Shown one piece after another: positions 41,039-52,800 of a stretch of 64,000 nucleotides of DNA. The stretch is from Magnetococcales bacterium. Its GTDB lineage: Bacteria > Pseudomonadota > Magnetococcia > Magnetococcales > Magnetaquicoccaceae. The notes under the pieces were generated by a model that saw only the letters and a list, made by a program, of their open reading frames with translations, made no database searches and had not been told where the DNA came from. The position numbers were made by a program, and so were the translations under genes. The DNA is taken from positions 94,434-158,433 of the forward strand of contig JAANAU010000003.1 of assembly GCA_011089965.1 (NCBI GenBank), read 5' to 3'. The first letter of the stretch is position 1. Each line of letters begins with the position of its first letter.

Positions 41039-41844
41039 GGTTTGGTGGGAGTCGGAGGATCCATGGCCACGCGACCACTCATTCCGACTTTGAGGTCTGG
41101 TGTTGGCTTCAGGAAGTCACCGGTCACTTTCACCGATTGGCTGACCGGATCCACCCGAACCCCGATTCGACTGACCTTGGCCGGATGATTCTGTCCGGTT
41201 TCATCCACCTGGAGCGCGAAGGGGAAACCTGGCTTGAGCCAGGAGAGCCAGCGGGAAGGGGCGATGAATTCGATTTCCAGATGGGTGTCATCCAGGATTT
41301 CCAGCAGGGGTTGACCGGCCTGGAGATATTGGTGTTCACGGATTTTCTGTTCTGCCACCCGTCCCGGGAACGGGGCCAGGAGTGTGCATTTGGAGACCGT
41401 GGTACTCATCAATGTCAGTTCAGCGCGCGCTTTGGCTGCTTCGGCAGCACTGGTAACCGCTTCCAGTCCACCCAGGGTTTTCATTTCGGCCAGTTTTGCG
41501 TTGACCGAGGAGATCTTTTCCGCTGCCGTGAGTGCGGCCTTGGCCTTGTCGAGTTGTGCCCGGTGCAGGGCGCAATCCAGGCTGATCAGGGGGTCACCTG
41601 CCTTGAATGTTCCGCCTTCGCGCACATGGATCCGTTCCACCCGGCCTGGCAGTTCATTGGCCAGGGTGGTGTAATGGAGCGGCAGGATCTGGGCGCGCAG
41701 GGTGTCGGCATGCAGGGCAGTGGGCAGCTCGGATTTCGGGATGATGTCACCAGCGCCATGCGCCAGCGTGCTTCCTTGAATCCATGTGATCAGCAACCAT
41801 GTAACCGGTATGGGTGCAACCATGCGCCGTGGTGTTCGGATCAT
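41035..41844 (-). CDS. Periplasmic adaptor protein (RND/HlyD type)
   Basis: A 269-residue exported adaptor. A hydrophobic N-terminus (PVTWLLITWIQGSTLAHG) is followed by a lipoyl half (VERIHVREGGTFKAGDPLIS), a short coiled coil and the second half (LLAPFPGRVAEQKIREHQYL), then a beta-barrel (IEFIAPSRWLSWLKPGFPF). It should link an inner-membrane partner to the TolC protein encoded upstream. No RND pump is present; the partners are the GAF-HlyD and M50-HlyD proteins. The ATG at 41844 overlaps the TolC gene's stop as ATGA. Confidence 0.85.
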   Translation of the reverse strand: MIRTPRRMVAPIPVTWLLITWIQGSTLAHGAGDIIPKSELPTALHADTLRAQILPLHYTTLANELPGRVERIHVREGGTFKAGDPLISLDCALHRAQLDKAKAALTAAEKISSVNAKLAEMKTLGGLEAVTSAAEAAKARAELTLMSTTVSKCTLLAPFPGRVAEQKIREHQYLQAGQPLLEILDDTHLEIEFIAPSRWLSWLKPGFPFALQVDETGQNHPAKVSRIGVRVDPVSQSVKVTGDFLKPTPDLKVGMSGRVAMDPPTPTKP

Positions 41845-43625
41845 GGCTTGGCACTGTTGTTGGGGATCCATTCCCGTTTGCCGATCCGCCACCATTGACC
41901 GTCGTTACTGACCTCCAAGACCGTGAAGGCATCTCCGGGTTGGAGCAGGCGTATTTTGCGGTAATGTTTCCCTTTTCCGCTATGGACCTGGGTTTTGTTT
42001 GTGATCTTGCCGGTTTGTCCAACGGTCAGAGGGGTGGCGGTGTTGGCAGCAGGAGCGGGTTGGGTCTGGACTTGGGGTTGGGCTTGGGGTTTGACACGGG
42101 TTGCTGCCACTGGTGCCGGGGGTTCCTGGATCTGGGTGGCCAGCCACCGGTCCACCCGCGCGGTCAGATCTGCCAGTGACCCTTGTTGGATGGGAAAGAC
42201 CTCGGGATCCTGACCTGTGGTGGCCATCATCTTGCCCAGGGCGTTATGTGCAGCCGCCAGTGCCTGGAAACGGCGCAGTTCGGCCAGGATGGCGCTGGTA
42301 TCGCTGGCGATGCGGTCAATGGCGGCCTGGGCCTCCTGGGCAGCACGGTTTTCGGTGTGGGTGGCGAGCTGTTTTTCCACCTGCATCAACTCATCGGCCC
42401 GTTTGAGTTGCACCACCGATTGATCGAACTGACGTTGGGCAATATGGACCTGTGACAACAAGGCCATGCGCAGGGCCAACTGTTTGGTGGCGATCACCTC
42501 TTCGCTTGTCTGGTTGTACTCCATTTGGGCCGGGGCGGACAACAATCCCAACAGATTCCAGGTCACCCGCATGCCGGCTTCGTTCCAGCTTTTGTTGAGG
42601 GCATAGGAGTTTCTGTCCCATTGTCTGGAGGCATTCAGAGAGATGCCGGGCAGGAGTCTGAGCAGGCTTTTGCGGCTTTCGTCGGCAACGATACGGACTT
42701 GATAGGCCATTTCCCGCATATCCGGTTGACTGAGCAGGGCCAGCTCTTCCATTTTTTCCACCGGGAGATTCCAGACCGGAACCCGCAATGCCCCTTCCGG
42801 AATTGCCAGTTGGAACCGGGTTCCGGGGGGCAGGGTCATCATGGCTGCCAGCTCAACCTGGGCTGTGGCGAGTTCCTGAAGGATCGCTTCCAGTTGACGC
42901 AAATTTTCCAGCACGCCTTTGCGATAGCGCAGCGACTCCACCGGGGAGCGCAGCTGGCTCTCTTCGGCCTTTCTGGCATCCTTCAGGGCGGTTTCGGCCA
43001 GTTTGATCGTGGCGTGGACGCGCGGTTCCAACTGTTGGGCTGCTGCTGCCCGCCAGAACGCGGAACGGGTCTCTTGCATCAGGTTCTGGATCACCTTGCG
43101 TTCCCGTTCTTTGGCGATCAGGAGCCGGTCGGCATTTTGTCTGGCATTGAAGTAGCTCACGCCAAAGTCCAGGATGTTCCAGGTCAGGCCCAAATCTGCC
43201 GTGGCCCGGTCCCGGTCCTGGGAGGTGGAGACCTCCAGGGATTGGTTGCCGGTGAGCATGGAACGGCTGCTGGATGCGCTGTGGTTGGAGCGGGAGGAGA
43301 AAGCGGCATTGGCTGCCAGTGTGGGCAGCAGCTCGAATCGATCCAGACCTGACAGATCCATGGCCAACGCCTCTTCCATCACCTTGACCCGGTGATCCAG
43401 ATTGAAACGCAGGGCGCGGGCCATCACCTCGGACAGGGTGAGAGGGTGGGAGATCGGGTCAATGTTCTGGAACATCCGGGTCAGATCGGTCTGACGCTGC
43501 TGGTTCATCTCTGTGGAGGTGATCACATCCGGAGTCACGGCACAACCAGTCAGTAACCAGGAGGAGAAGAGCAACAGGCTCCACTGGGTGGCGGTGCGCA
43601 AGGTTGGGTGCCGGGATTGGGTCAT
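41841..43625 (-). CDS. TolC-family outer-membrane lipoprotein with C-terminal SH3 domain
   Basis: A 594-residue protein and first gene of the export operon. It has a lipoprotein signal (LLTGC). Two TolC repeats span about 60-450, each with long helices (LTLSEVMARALRFNLDHRVK; LLSQVHIAQRQFDQSVVQLK). A Pro/Gln/Ala-rich linker leads to a C-terminal bacterial SH3 domain (GKITNKTQVHSGKGKHYRKI; DGQWWRIGKREWI) that may hold peptidoglycan. It would be the exit duct for this operon and possibly also for the ABC/HlyD pair. AGGAGAG precedes the ATG. Divergent from the giant gene. Confidence 0.88.
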   Translation of the reverse strand: MTQSRHPTLRTATQWSLLLFSSWLLTGCAVTPDVITSTEMNQQRQTDLTRMFQNIDPISHPLTLSEVMARALRFNLDHRVKVMEEALAMDLSGLDRFELLPTLAANAAFSSRSNHSASSSRSMLTGNQSLEVSTSQDRDRATADLGLTWNILDFGVSYFNARQNADRLLIAKERERKVIQNLMQETRSAFWRAAAAQQLEPRVHATIKLAETALKDARKAEESQLRSPVESLRYRKGVLENLRQLEAILQELATAQVELAAMMTLPPGTRFQLAIPEGALRVPVWNLPVEKMEELALLSQPDMREMAYQVRIVADESRKSLLRLLPGISLNASRQWDRNSYALNKSWNEAGMRVTWNLLGLLSAPAQMEYNQTSEEVIATKQLALRMALLSQVHIAQRQFDQSVVQLKRADELMQVEKQLATHTENRAAQEAQAAIDRIASDTSAILAELRRFQALAAAHNALGKMMATTGQDPEVFPIQQGSLADLTARVDRWLATQIQEPPAPVAATRVKPQAQPQVQTQPAPAANTATPLTVGQTGKITNKTQVHSGKGKHYRKIRLLQPGDAFTVLEVSNDGQWWRIGKREWIPNNSAKP

Positions 43626-43727
43626 CGTCTGCTCTCCTGTTTTGTGTGTGTATATCGAAACATTTCATTCGTCTTGTTTCAGAAAATCTATTATGCTATT
43701 TTTGTGTCAAATTTCAAGTGATGGCAG

Positions 43728-43810
43728 TTTGCCAATTCCTAATAAAGAAACAATCCTGCATACAAACATGGATGTCTCGAAAATTTAATAACGTATTTAC
43801 AATTGGCAAA
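43728..43810. promoter_or_regulatory. Divergent control region with a split inverted repeat
   Basis: TTTGCCAATT (43728-43737) and its inverse complement AATTGGCAAA (43801-43810) flank 63 bases of AT-rich DNA between the export operon and the giant gene. The pair may be two operator half-sites or sites for a looping regulator serving both genes. The rest of 43626-43879 shows no gene. Confidence 0.4.
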
Positions 43811-43879
43811 ATTGAGTTGATGTGTCAATAGCGTCGTTTATCTCTGCCCTGAATGGGCATCATGTTGGGGAGATTGTCT

Positions 43880-46800
43880 ATGGGTCGCAAAGCGGATCAT
43901 CGTTCCGGCAAGACAGGAAAGCAACAGATGCGCGCCAATTTGATGTTCATGCCGTTGGAACCGCGCCTGATGTTCGATGGAGCAGCGGCAACCACACTGG
44001 CAGACATCCATGCCGATACCGTTCCGGACGCCCCCCCACTCGTGGAGCCGACCAGAGAGCTTGCAGATGTCGAAACATCCCGGAGCAGCCTGTCCGCACG
44101 GGTGCCTCCGCTACCGGTCGAGATACGTCCGGCAGACTCGACCCTGAACCAGGGACGCAAAGAGGTGGCCTTCATCGATACCTCGGTGGCGGATTATCAA
44201 ACCCTGGTCGATGGAATCCGTCCCGGCGTTGCCATCGTACAGATCGATGCGGAACAAAACGGTCTCGCTCAGGTCGCCAGATGGGCGGAAATCAACTCGG
44301 ACTACGATGCCATTCATCTGTTGACCCACGGCTCGGAAGCCACCTTGCGCCTGGGTTCTGACACGATCACCAATATCCATTTCACGGATACGGTAACACA
44401 GTCGGAATTGGCCACCATCGGTCGCGCCCTGAAGAGCGATGGGGAGTTGTTGCTTTATGGATGCAAGATCGCGTCAGGGGAAGCCGGCCAGCAGTTTCTG
44501 ACCAACCTTGCCGCATTGACAGGAGCCGATGTCGCGGCCTCCCTCGATGTGACCGGCGGTATCGCCGTGCACGGCAACTGGAATCTGGAGGCAGCAACCG
44601 GCGACATCACGACGTCGTCCGTGATCACCGCAGCGGGTCAAGATGCCTACCAAAGAGAACTGGCGACCGGGTATACCCTGGCCGACGCTTCCACTGTTGG
44701 ACTCTCTTTTGTCAATTTATCAACCAATGTCGCTATGGGAGATTTTGACAACGACGGCATCGGCGACGCTCTGGTCCAGCCGGCATCCACTGTGGCCTGG
44801 ACTTTTTACAAGGGAAGTGCGACGGGTTCCTTTTCGGCGGTTACCGGGAGTGGCAATCCGTTCATGAACATTACACCCTCTGCATTGGGTGAGCAGTACG
44901 TTGCAGATTTTAATGGTGATGGAAGACCGGATGTCTACATCAATTATGGTGGATCTTCGGGCAGTACAGACTCCCTGGTTTATTTGTTGCTCAGCAATTC
45001 AAACGGTTACTATACAAAAAAGACATTCACCGAGGCTGGTCTGGTCAGAACCGCTCTTTCTTTGAATATTGCGGCGGGTGATTTTGACAACGATGGCATT
45101 GCCGACATGTTGTTCCAGCCTGCAAGCACCGCTGGATGGACCTTCTACAAAGGCTCCACATCCGGTATATTTTCTGCCGTGACCGGGACCGGGAATCCAT
45201 TCAGAAACGTCACGCCTTATGTTTTCGGAAGACAGTGGGTTGCCGACTTCAACGGCGACGGGTTGGTCGATGTCTATTCGACCTACGGCAGCAATCAGAC
45301 CGCTTATGTCATGTTCAGTGGAAGCAATGGATATACGCTCAGCACCAACACGCAGGCAGGTCTGCCCACCCAGGGAACGTCCACCAATACCGCTTTCGGT
45401 GACTTCGACCAGGATGGTATCGCAGATGTGTTGACCCAGAGCGCAGCCGGATCAACGCTCAAATTTTTTCGTGGATCGACTACAAACGTCTTCACTGAAG
45501 CAACGGGATCAAACAATCCTTTCAACGGAATGACTTTTGATTTAAAACGTCAATATCAAAACGATTTCAAAGGCGTAGGGAGTGTCGATATCTGGTCTGT
45601 CGCTGGCTCTTCAACATACAGCAAGGTAATAACCGCCAACACACCTCCGCCCCATGTCACATCGACCTTCAACAATACTACGCTGGGAACGACAAGCGCA
45701 ATCGACATCAATGTTGATCGCACTGTTTACGGCAGCACCGGTCTGATCACGATTTATAATTCCAACGGTACAGTATTTGAGAGTTATGCCGGTAATGACG
45801 CGCGTGTCACCATCACCGGCACAGGATCGTCGACCCGGATCCAGTTGGCGCACAACACGGCCTTTGTCGCGGGTCAGACCTATTACGTGACCATGGCCCG
45901 GGATGCCTTTCTCGATTCGGCCACGAATGCTGCCTTGCGCATGCGTCTTGGCTATGACTGGAAGTATGGCGTACCCAACAGTTCCATGATACGCTTCACC
46001 ACGACCAATCCACCTCCTTCCGTCACCCTCTCGGTCAATAACGCCACCATCGCCGAGGCTGCCGGAATCTCCACGGTCACGGCCACTTTGAGTGGCACGG
46101 CGGCCACCAGCACCACGGTGACGATTGCCGCCACCGGCACTGCCATGGGCAGCGGTACGGATTACACCCTCTCTTCCACATCGATCACCATCCCGGCGGG
46201 TCAGACCACGGGCACGGCGACTATTACGGCAGTGCAAGATGCCACCGATGAGGTTGATGAAACCGTGATCATCGACATCACGGCGGTCAGTGGCGGTGGC
46301 GGTGCTGCCGAAAGCGGCACCCAGCAACAGACAGTCACCATTCTGGACGATGATCCGACCCCAGCCAGTGGACGTTGGACCAGTGCCACGACCATGAATG
46401 GCACGACAGCCACCGTTGGTGCTGCGACGCGTTGGGTGCCAGGGGATTTTGACAATGATGGTGATATCGATGTGTTGTATCAGACCGGCAACTCGGTGGG
46501 TGTCGGCATCAATTTGCTGGTCAACAATGGCAGTGGGACATTTTCCAACATAGCCGCCGGGAGTGGTGGCACCTTTTCCAGCGGTATTTTCAATGGCGTG
46601 ACCATCAACTCGGTCCGGGTTGATGGTCTCTATCCGGCTGATTACGATAATGATGGTGATCTGGATCTGGTTCAGACCTGGGCGGAACCAAGCGCCTCGT
46701 TCAAATATTTCCGCAACGATGGCACCTCGTTTACCACACTTGCCAGCCTGAATGGTCTGGTCGTCACCGTGGGGGCAGCAACGCGTTGGGTTCCCGGGGA

Positions 46801-49800
46801 TTTTGACAATGACGGGGATGTCGATGTGTTGTATCAGACGAGCAACACCTTGGGAACCGGGGTCAATCTGCTGGTCAACAACGGCAGTGGCACGTTCACC
46901 AATATTGCAGCAGGGAGCGGCGGGGCCTTTACCAGCGGAATTTTTAACGGGGTGACGCTCGAATCCATTCGCAAAGAGGGTTTGTATCCTGCCGATTATG
47001 ACAATGATGGGGATCTGGATCTGGTGCAGACCTGGGCAGAACCCAGTGCTGCATTCAAATTTTTTCGCAATGACGGCTCTTTCTATACCACCCTGTCCAG
47101 TCTGAACGGGACGACTGTGACCGTGGGTGCAGCGGCACGTTGGCGTCCTGGTGATTTCGACAGCGATGGCGATATCGATGTGCTGTATCAGACCGGAAAC
47201 AGCCTCTCGGTCGGGATCAACCTGTTGACCAATAACGGCAGCGGCACTTTCACCAATACGGCAGCAGATGCGACGGGTGCTTTTACCAGTGGCATCTTCA
47301 GCGGCAATACCATCACCACAGTGCGTATGACCGGTCTGTATCCCGCCGATTATGATAATGATGGCGATCTGGATATGGTCCAGGGCTGGGCGGAACCGAG
47401 TGCGTATTTCAAGTATTTTACCCAGACCGGATCTCCTCCGCGTCTGACCTCCAGCACTCCGGCAGACAATGCCACGAACGCCTCCACCTCAGCCAATATC
47501 GTGCTGAATTTCAGTGAAACGGTCACGACCGGAACCGGTGTCATCCAGATTCGTAAATCTTCGGACAACGCCCTGGTGGAGTCGATTGTCGCCAACGGGC
47601 CACGGGTGACCGGCTCGGGCACGACCAGCCTGACCATTGACCCCACAGCCGACCTGGCCAGTGGCATCGGTTATTATCTGACTTTTGCCGAAGGGTCGAT
47701 CAAGGATGCGGACAACAACATTTTCAGCCGTCTGGATCCCTTCCGGCTGGAACACAACGGGATTGCCAGCCCGACCTTTCTCAACTTCACGACCGCAGCC
47801 CCCACCGGTCCGACCATCACCTCAGCCACCTACGATGCCGCGACCGGTTTGTTGACCGTGACTGGTACCAACCTCACCGCCACGACCGGCAGCGCCAATG
47901 ACATTGTCGTCAACAAGCTCTCGATCAGTGGACAGGGTGGAAATTCTTATACTCTGACCTCCGGTAATGTGGAGATCAGCAGTGCCACCTCCTTTGTGGT
48001 CACTTTGAACAGTGCGGACAAGACGGCTCTTCTGGCGGTTTTGAACAAGAATGGCACCTCATCCATGGGAGGGACAAGCTACAACCTGGCAGCTGCCGAT
48101 GACTGGTGTGCCGCAGTCACGGCTGGAGAGAGTGCCGATCTTGTCAACAATGGGATCACACTCTCCGGTCTGCCGGGCGTGGTCGGGCAGGCGGGTCAGA
48201 TTGATACCACATTTGGTTCCTTGGGGTATGCGCAGGTGACGTATGCCAATGCCACGGTGAGCGGAACGCACGATGGTTTGTATGTTTATCCTTCCGGAAC
48301 CCATGCGGGCAAAATCCTGACCTTGACCAAGGGAGGGGCCAATTATGACAAGGTGCTGGTCAACCGGTTCAATGCCAACGGCACAGCGGATACCACTTTT
48401 GGCACCAATGGTCAGGTTGCCTTTACACTGTATCAGGCGACGGATATTCCGGCTTCGATTACCGTTGACAGCAATAATAGAATTGTTGTTGCTGGCATGG
48501 GGTATTTGGCCAGCACTGGAGATTCCAATGTGGCGGTGGCACGTTTGACCGAAAATGGTGCCATTGATACCACATTTGGGAGTGGTGGCAAGGTGGTCAT
48601 GGATCTGGATCCGAGCAGTTCCGGTCAGGTCCATCACCTCACCAGCGTCAGCGTCCAGGATGACAACAAGATCGTGGTGGCGGGCTATGCCAAGTATTGG
48701 AACGAATGTTTGATCATGCGTTTCATGGAAAACGGCAATCTTGATGTCAATTTCGATGGTGATGGCAAGTTCTGGAAAAACTTCTATGTGCCCGCAGGCT
48801 ATACCCAGGCCGATTCCAATGTCCAGAAATATGAATCGTTCTATGGGGTTCAGACTTCGGGGGACTATATTTATGCCGTAGGTGGGGATTCCACTGCTCT
48901 GCGGTTGGTCCGGCTTCACAAGATGACCGGCACACAGGATATCACATTTGGCACCAGTGGTGTTTTTACGGCCACTTTGGGCGGGAATGTCGCGTACAGT
49001 GAGCGTCCGCTGATCCAAAGCGATGGCAAGATCATTCTGGTCACCACTTCCAAGCAGGGAGGAAGCGATCAACTTTCCTTGACCTTGATGCGGGTCAATA
49101 CGAATGGCACGGTGGATACATCGTTTGGAACGAACGGCTATACCGTGCAGCATATCAATCGGCCCAGCGATGCGGATTATATGCCCAGCGCGGTTCTGAC
49201 CAGCGATGGCAAGATCGTGGTCACCACTCAGGGAGGCATTGGTCATTTTCAGGTGCAGAGGTATACCGGCAGCGGTCGGTTGGATGGCACGTTTGGAACG
49301 AATGGCATCAAAACCATTCATTTTCCGCATGCATCATTGCTTTCCAACAGTTTCACCCATGTGGCCCTGACTCCGTCTGGTGACTACATTGTCCAGGGTT
49401 ATGTCCGGAATGGTACGGTTACGGTACCGGCACTGGTCAAGCTTTTTGGCAGTGAGCAGACCGGTGCCATGACCTACTCCTTTGCCACCACCATTCAGAC
49501 CATCAACCCCATCCCCAGGGAGTATGTTCGGGATGTGATCGGAGTGGTGATCGGCACCAATGGTCAGAGTGCGCCAATCAGCGCCAGTTCGTTTACTTTC
49601 AATACCACAGGTACGACCAATGTTGCAGATATAAGCCGGATGGCGCTCTATTACACCGGGGGCAATGACTGGTTCGATACCACTACCAAAGTGGGGGATT
49701 CGGTCAATAATCCCAGTGGGAGTTTTACCATCACTGCCGTTCAGGCCCTGACCCCCGAGTTCAACGTTTTCTGGTTGGCTGCCAAAACCACAGCCGCCGC

Positions 49801-52800
49801 GACCATTGACAACAACATTGATGCCCAGCTCACCGGTTTGACCGTTGCTTCTGCTGCCCGTACTCCGACAGTCACCAGTCCGGCGGGTGCCAAGCGCATT
49901 TATAACCATTTGTTGCCACAACTGATCTGGACCGATGATTATGCTACTGGCAAAATCCGGTCCATTGCCACCAATGGTACATCCCAGCAGGTATTGATGA
50001 ACACCGCCCCTCTGGGTCTGTATCAATATGGTGTGGCCATGGATATCGTGAATGACAGGCTCTATTTCACGCAAGATGATGGCCGGATACGCATCTCCAA
50101 TGCCGACGGTTCCGGCGCGCATGTCATCATCAACAGCGAGATCGTTCGGAATGGCATTGCCGTTCATCCCACCCATCTGACCACAGGTCGGATCTTTTAC
50201 GCCACCACGTTGGGTACCAGCCACAAGATCGAGATCGCCTCTCTGGACGGCTCCTCACCTTCCACCCTGATCTCCAATTTGGCCAATCCTGTGATCAGCA
50301 TGGAGATCGATATCACCAACAACAAGTTGTACTGGGTGGAGATGGATTGGAGTAACGGCAATGGCAGCCTGAAACGGGCCAATCTCGATGGAACAGGTGT
50401 GACAACGCTGGATACCATGAGCGGCACTTATCCGAGTGGTTTGGGTTTGGATGTGAACAACAACCGTGTTTATTATATAAACGGTAGTGAAATCAAATAC
50501 ATGCGCCTTGATGGGACCGGAAAATCGACTTTAGTAGATTATGCTAACCTTTCGTACTATCCTATGGATTTGACGATTGACCCCGCAAATGGTGTTTTAT
50601 ATTGGAGTGATTCCTATAGTGCCACGCTCTATAAGACGGTCATTGCAACTCCCACGACACCCACACGGATCTCCACCTCGACTCTCGATGCGGAAAATAA
50701 TGTGACAACCTCGGCAGGGGGTTCGGGTATTGTCTACAAGCCGTCCAGCACCGCCCCGGTGGATCCGGACCAACCGTCCAACACCGCCCCGACTCTGACC
50801 ACCCTCTCCAACCAGACGGGTGCCACAGAGGATACGGCCTACACCATCACCTATACCGCGCTGGCGGCTGCGGCCAACGAGGCCGATGCCGAGAACAACC
50901 CGATCTCTTTCCGGGTCGAGGCGGTGAGCAGCGGCACTCTGACCAAGAACGGCTCTCCGGTGGTGGCAGGCACGACACTGTTGGCCAGTGGCGAATCTCT
51001 GGTCTGGACACCTGCGGCCAATGCCAATGGCACGTTGGAGGCGTTCACGGTCAAGGCGCATGATGGTCAGACCGCTTCGGCAACCGCCATTGCCGTGAAT
51101 GTGGCCGTTTCAGCAGTGAACGATCTGCCCACCTCCACGAATGACAGCGCCACCACCAATGAAGATACCGCCATCACCCTGGCTGTCACCGATTTTGGGA
51201 CATTTGCGGATGTGGAAGGCAGCACCTTGTCCAAAATCCAGATCACCACTCTGCCAACGGTGGGGAGTCTGACATTGAACGGTTCGGCGGTTGCCTTGAA
51301 CCAGGAGATCCTGGCAGCGGACATTCTGGCATCCCTGCTCGCCTATACTCCGGCAGCCAATGCCAGTGGCACCAATTACGCGACCATCGGCTTCAAGGTG
51401 AACGATGGCACGGATTACAGCGCCTCTGCCCTCACCCTGACCCTGAATGTCACGGCGGTCAATGATGCCCCGACCGCGACCAACGACACTCTGAGCGTGA
51501 CCGAGGATCAGGCCAAGATCATTGCCCTGACCGATTTTGGCACCTACAGTGATGTCGAAAACAACGCCATCGCCTCGGTCAAGATTACCACCCTGCCCAC
51601 GGTTGGCACCCTGGAGTACAGCAACGGCACCTCCTGGAGCGCGGTTACGCTCAATCAAATCATCACGGTGGCCGACATCAATGCCAGTCGTTTGCGTTTC
51701 ACCCCGGCCACCAACGCCAATGGCAACAACTACACCACGCTTGGGTTTCAGGTGAGCGATGGTACGGCGTTCAGTACCACGTATACCCAGACCATGAATG
51801 TCAGCGCAGTCAATGACGCCGTAGCACTCACTGGTGCGGTTGTTGACAGCACCTGGACCGAGGGGACCAATACCGGCGTTGCCTACAGCGGCAGCTCGAT
51901 CTATCTGTTTTCATCCGCCACCCTTGTGGATCCGGATACCACGACCAGTTTTACCAATGCCACCTTGACCGTTTCTCTGCCCAGCTATCAGACGGGCGAG
52001 TTGATTTCGTTGCCTGCTACAGCGGGAACGGTCACTTACAACAGCACGACGGGTCAGGTTGGGGTTTCCGGAACCACGGTGGCCACCTTGTCGGGCGGGT
52101 ATCAGGCCAATCTCGTGATCACCTTCAACAGTTCTGCAACGCAGAGCGCGATTGAGGCGGTCATGAACAAGGTCACTTACACGATTTACAGCAACGACAA
52201 TCCCACCGCCAGCACGCGCGTGGTTACGACAACTTTCAGCGATGCTGCCAATGGCGGATCCGGGGGGGCCATGAGTACGACCATGCGCGGCTCCCTGACG
52301 CTTGTGGCCACCAATGATCGACCCAGTCTGACCGCAACCGGTGCCACCCCCACCTTTACGGAAAATGGTACAGGCGTTGCGCTGTTTTCCAGTGCCACCT
52401 TTGGCACGGTGGAGACCGGTCAAAACATCGAGCAATTGCAGTTGACCGTGGCCAATATTGCGGATGGGGCAGCCGAGATGCTGGTTGTGGATGGGACCAA
52501 TATCTCATTGACGAACGGTACGACCGGGACAACACCGAGCAACAGTTATGGGTATTTGGTCTCTGTGTCCGGCTCCACTGCCACGGTGGTCTTTTTCAAA
52601 AATACAACACCCGCCAATTGGACAACCCTTCTGGAGGGGATGAAATACCGCAACAGTTCGGACAATCCCACGACCACATCCAACCGGGTGGTCACGTTGA
52701 CTTCCATCAGGGACTCCGGCCGCACGGCCAACAGCGGCACCGATACCACGGCATTGAATCTTTCGTCCACCGTGACCGTGGCAGCGGTCAACGATGCCCC

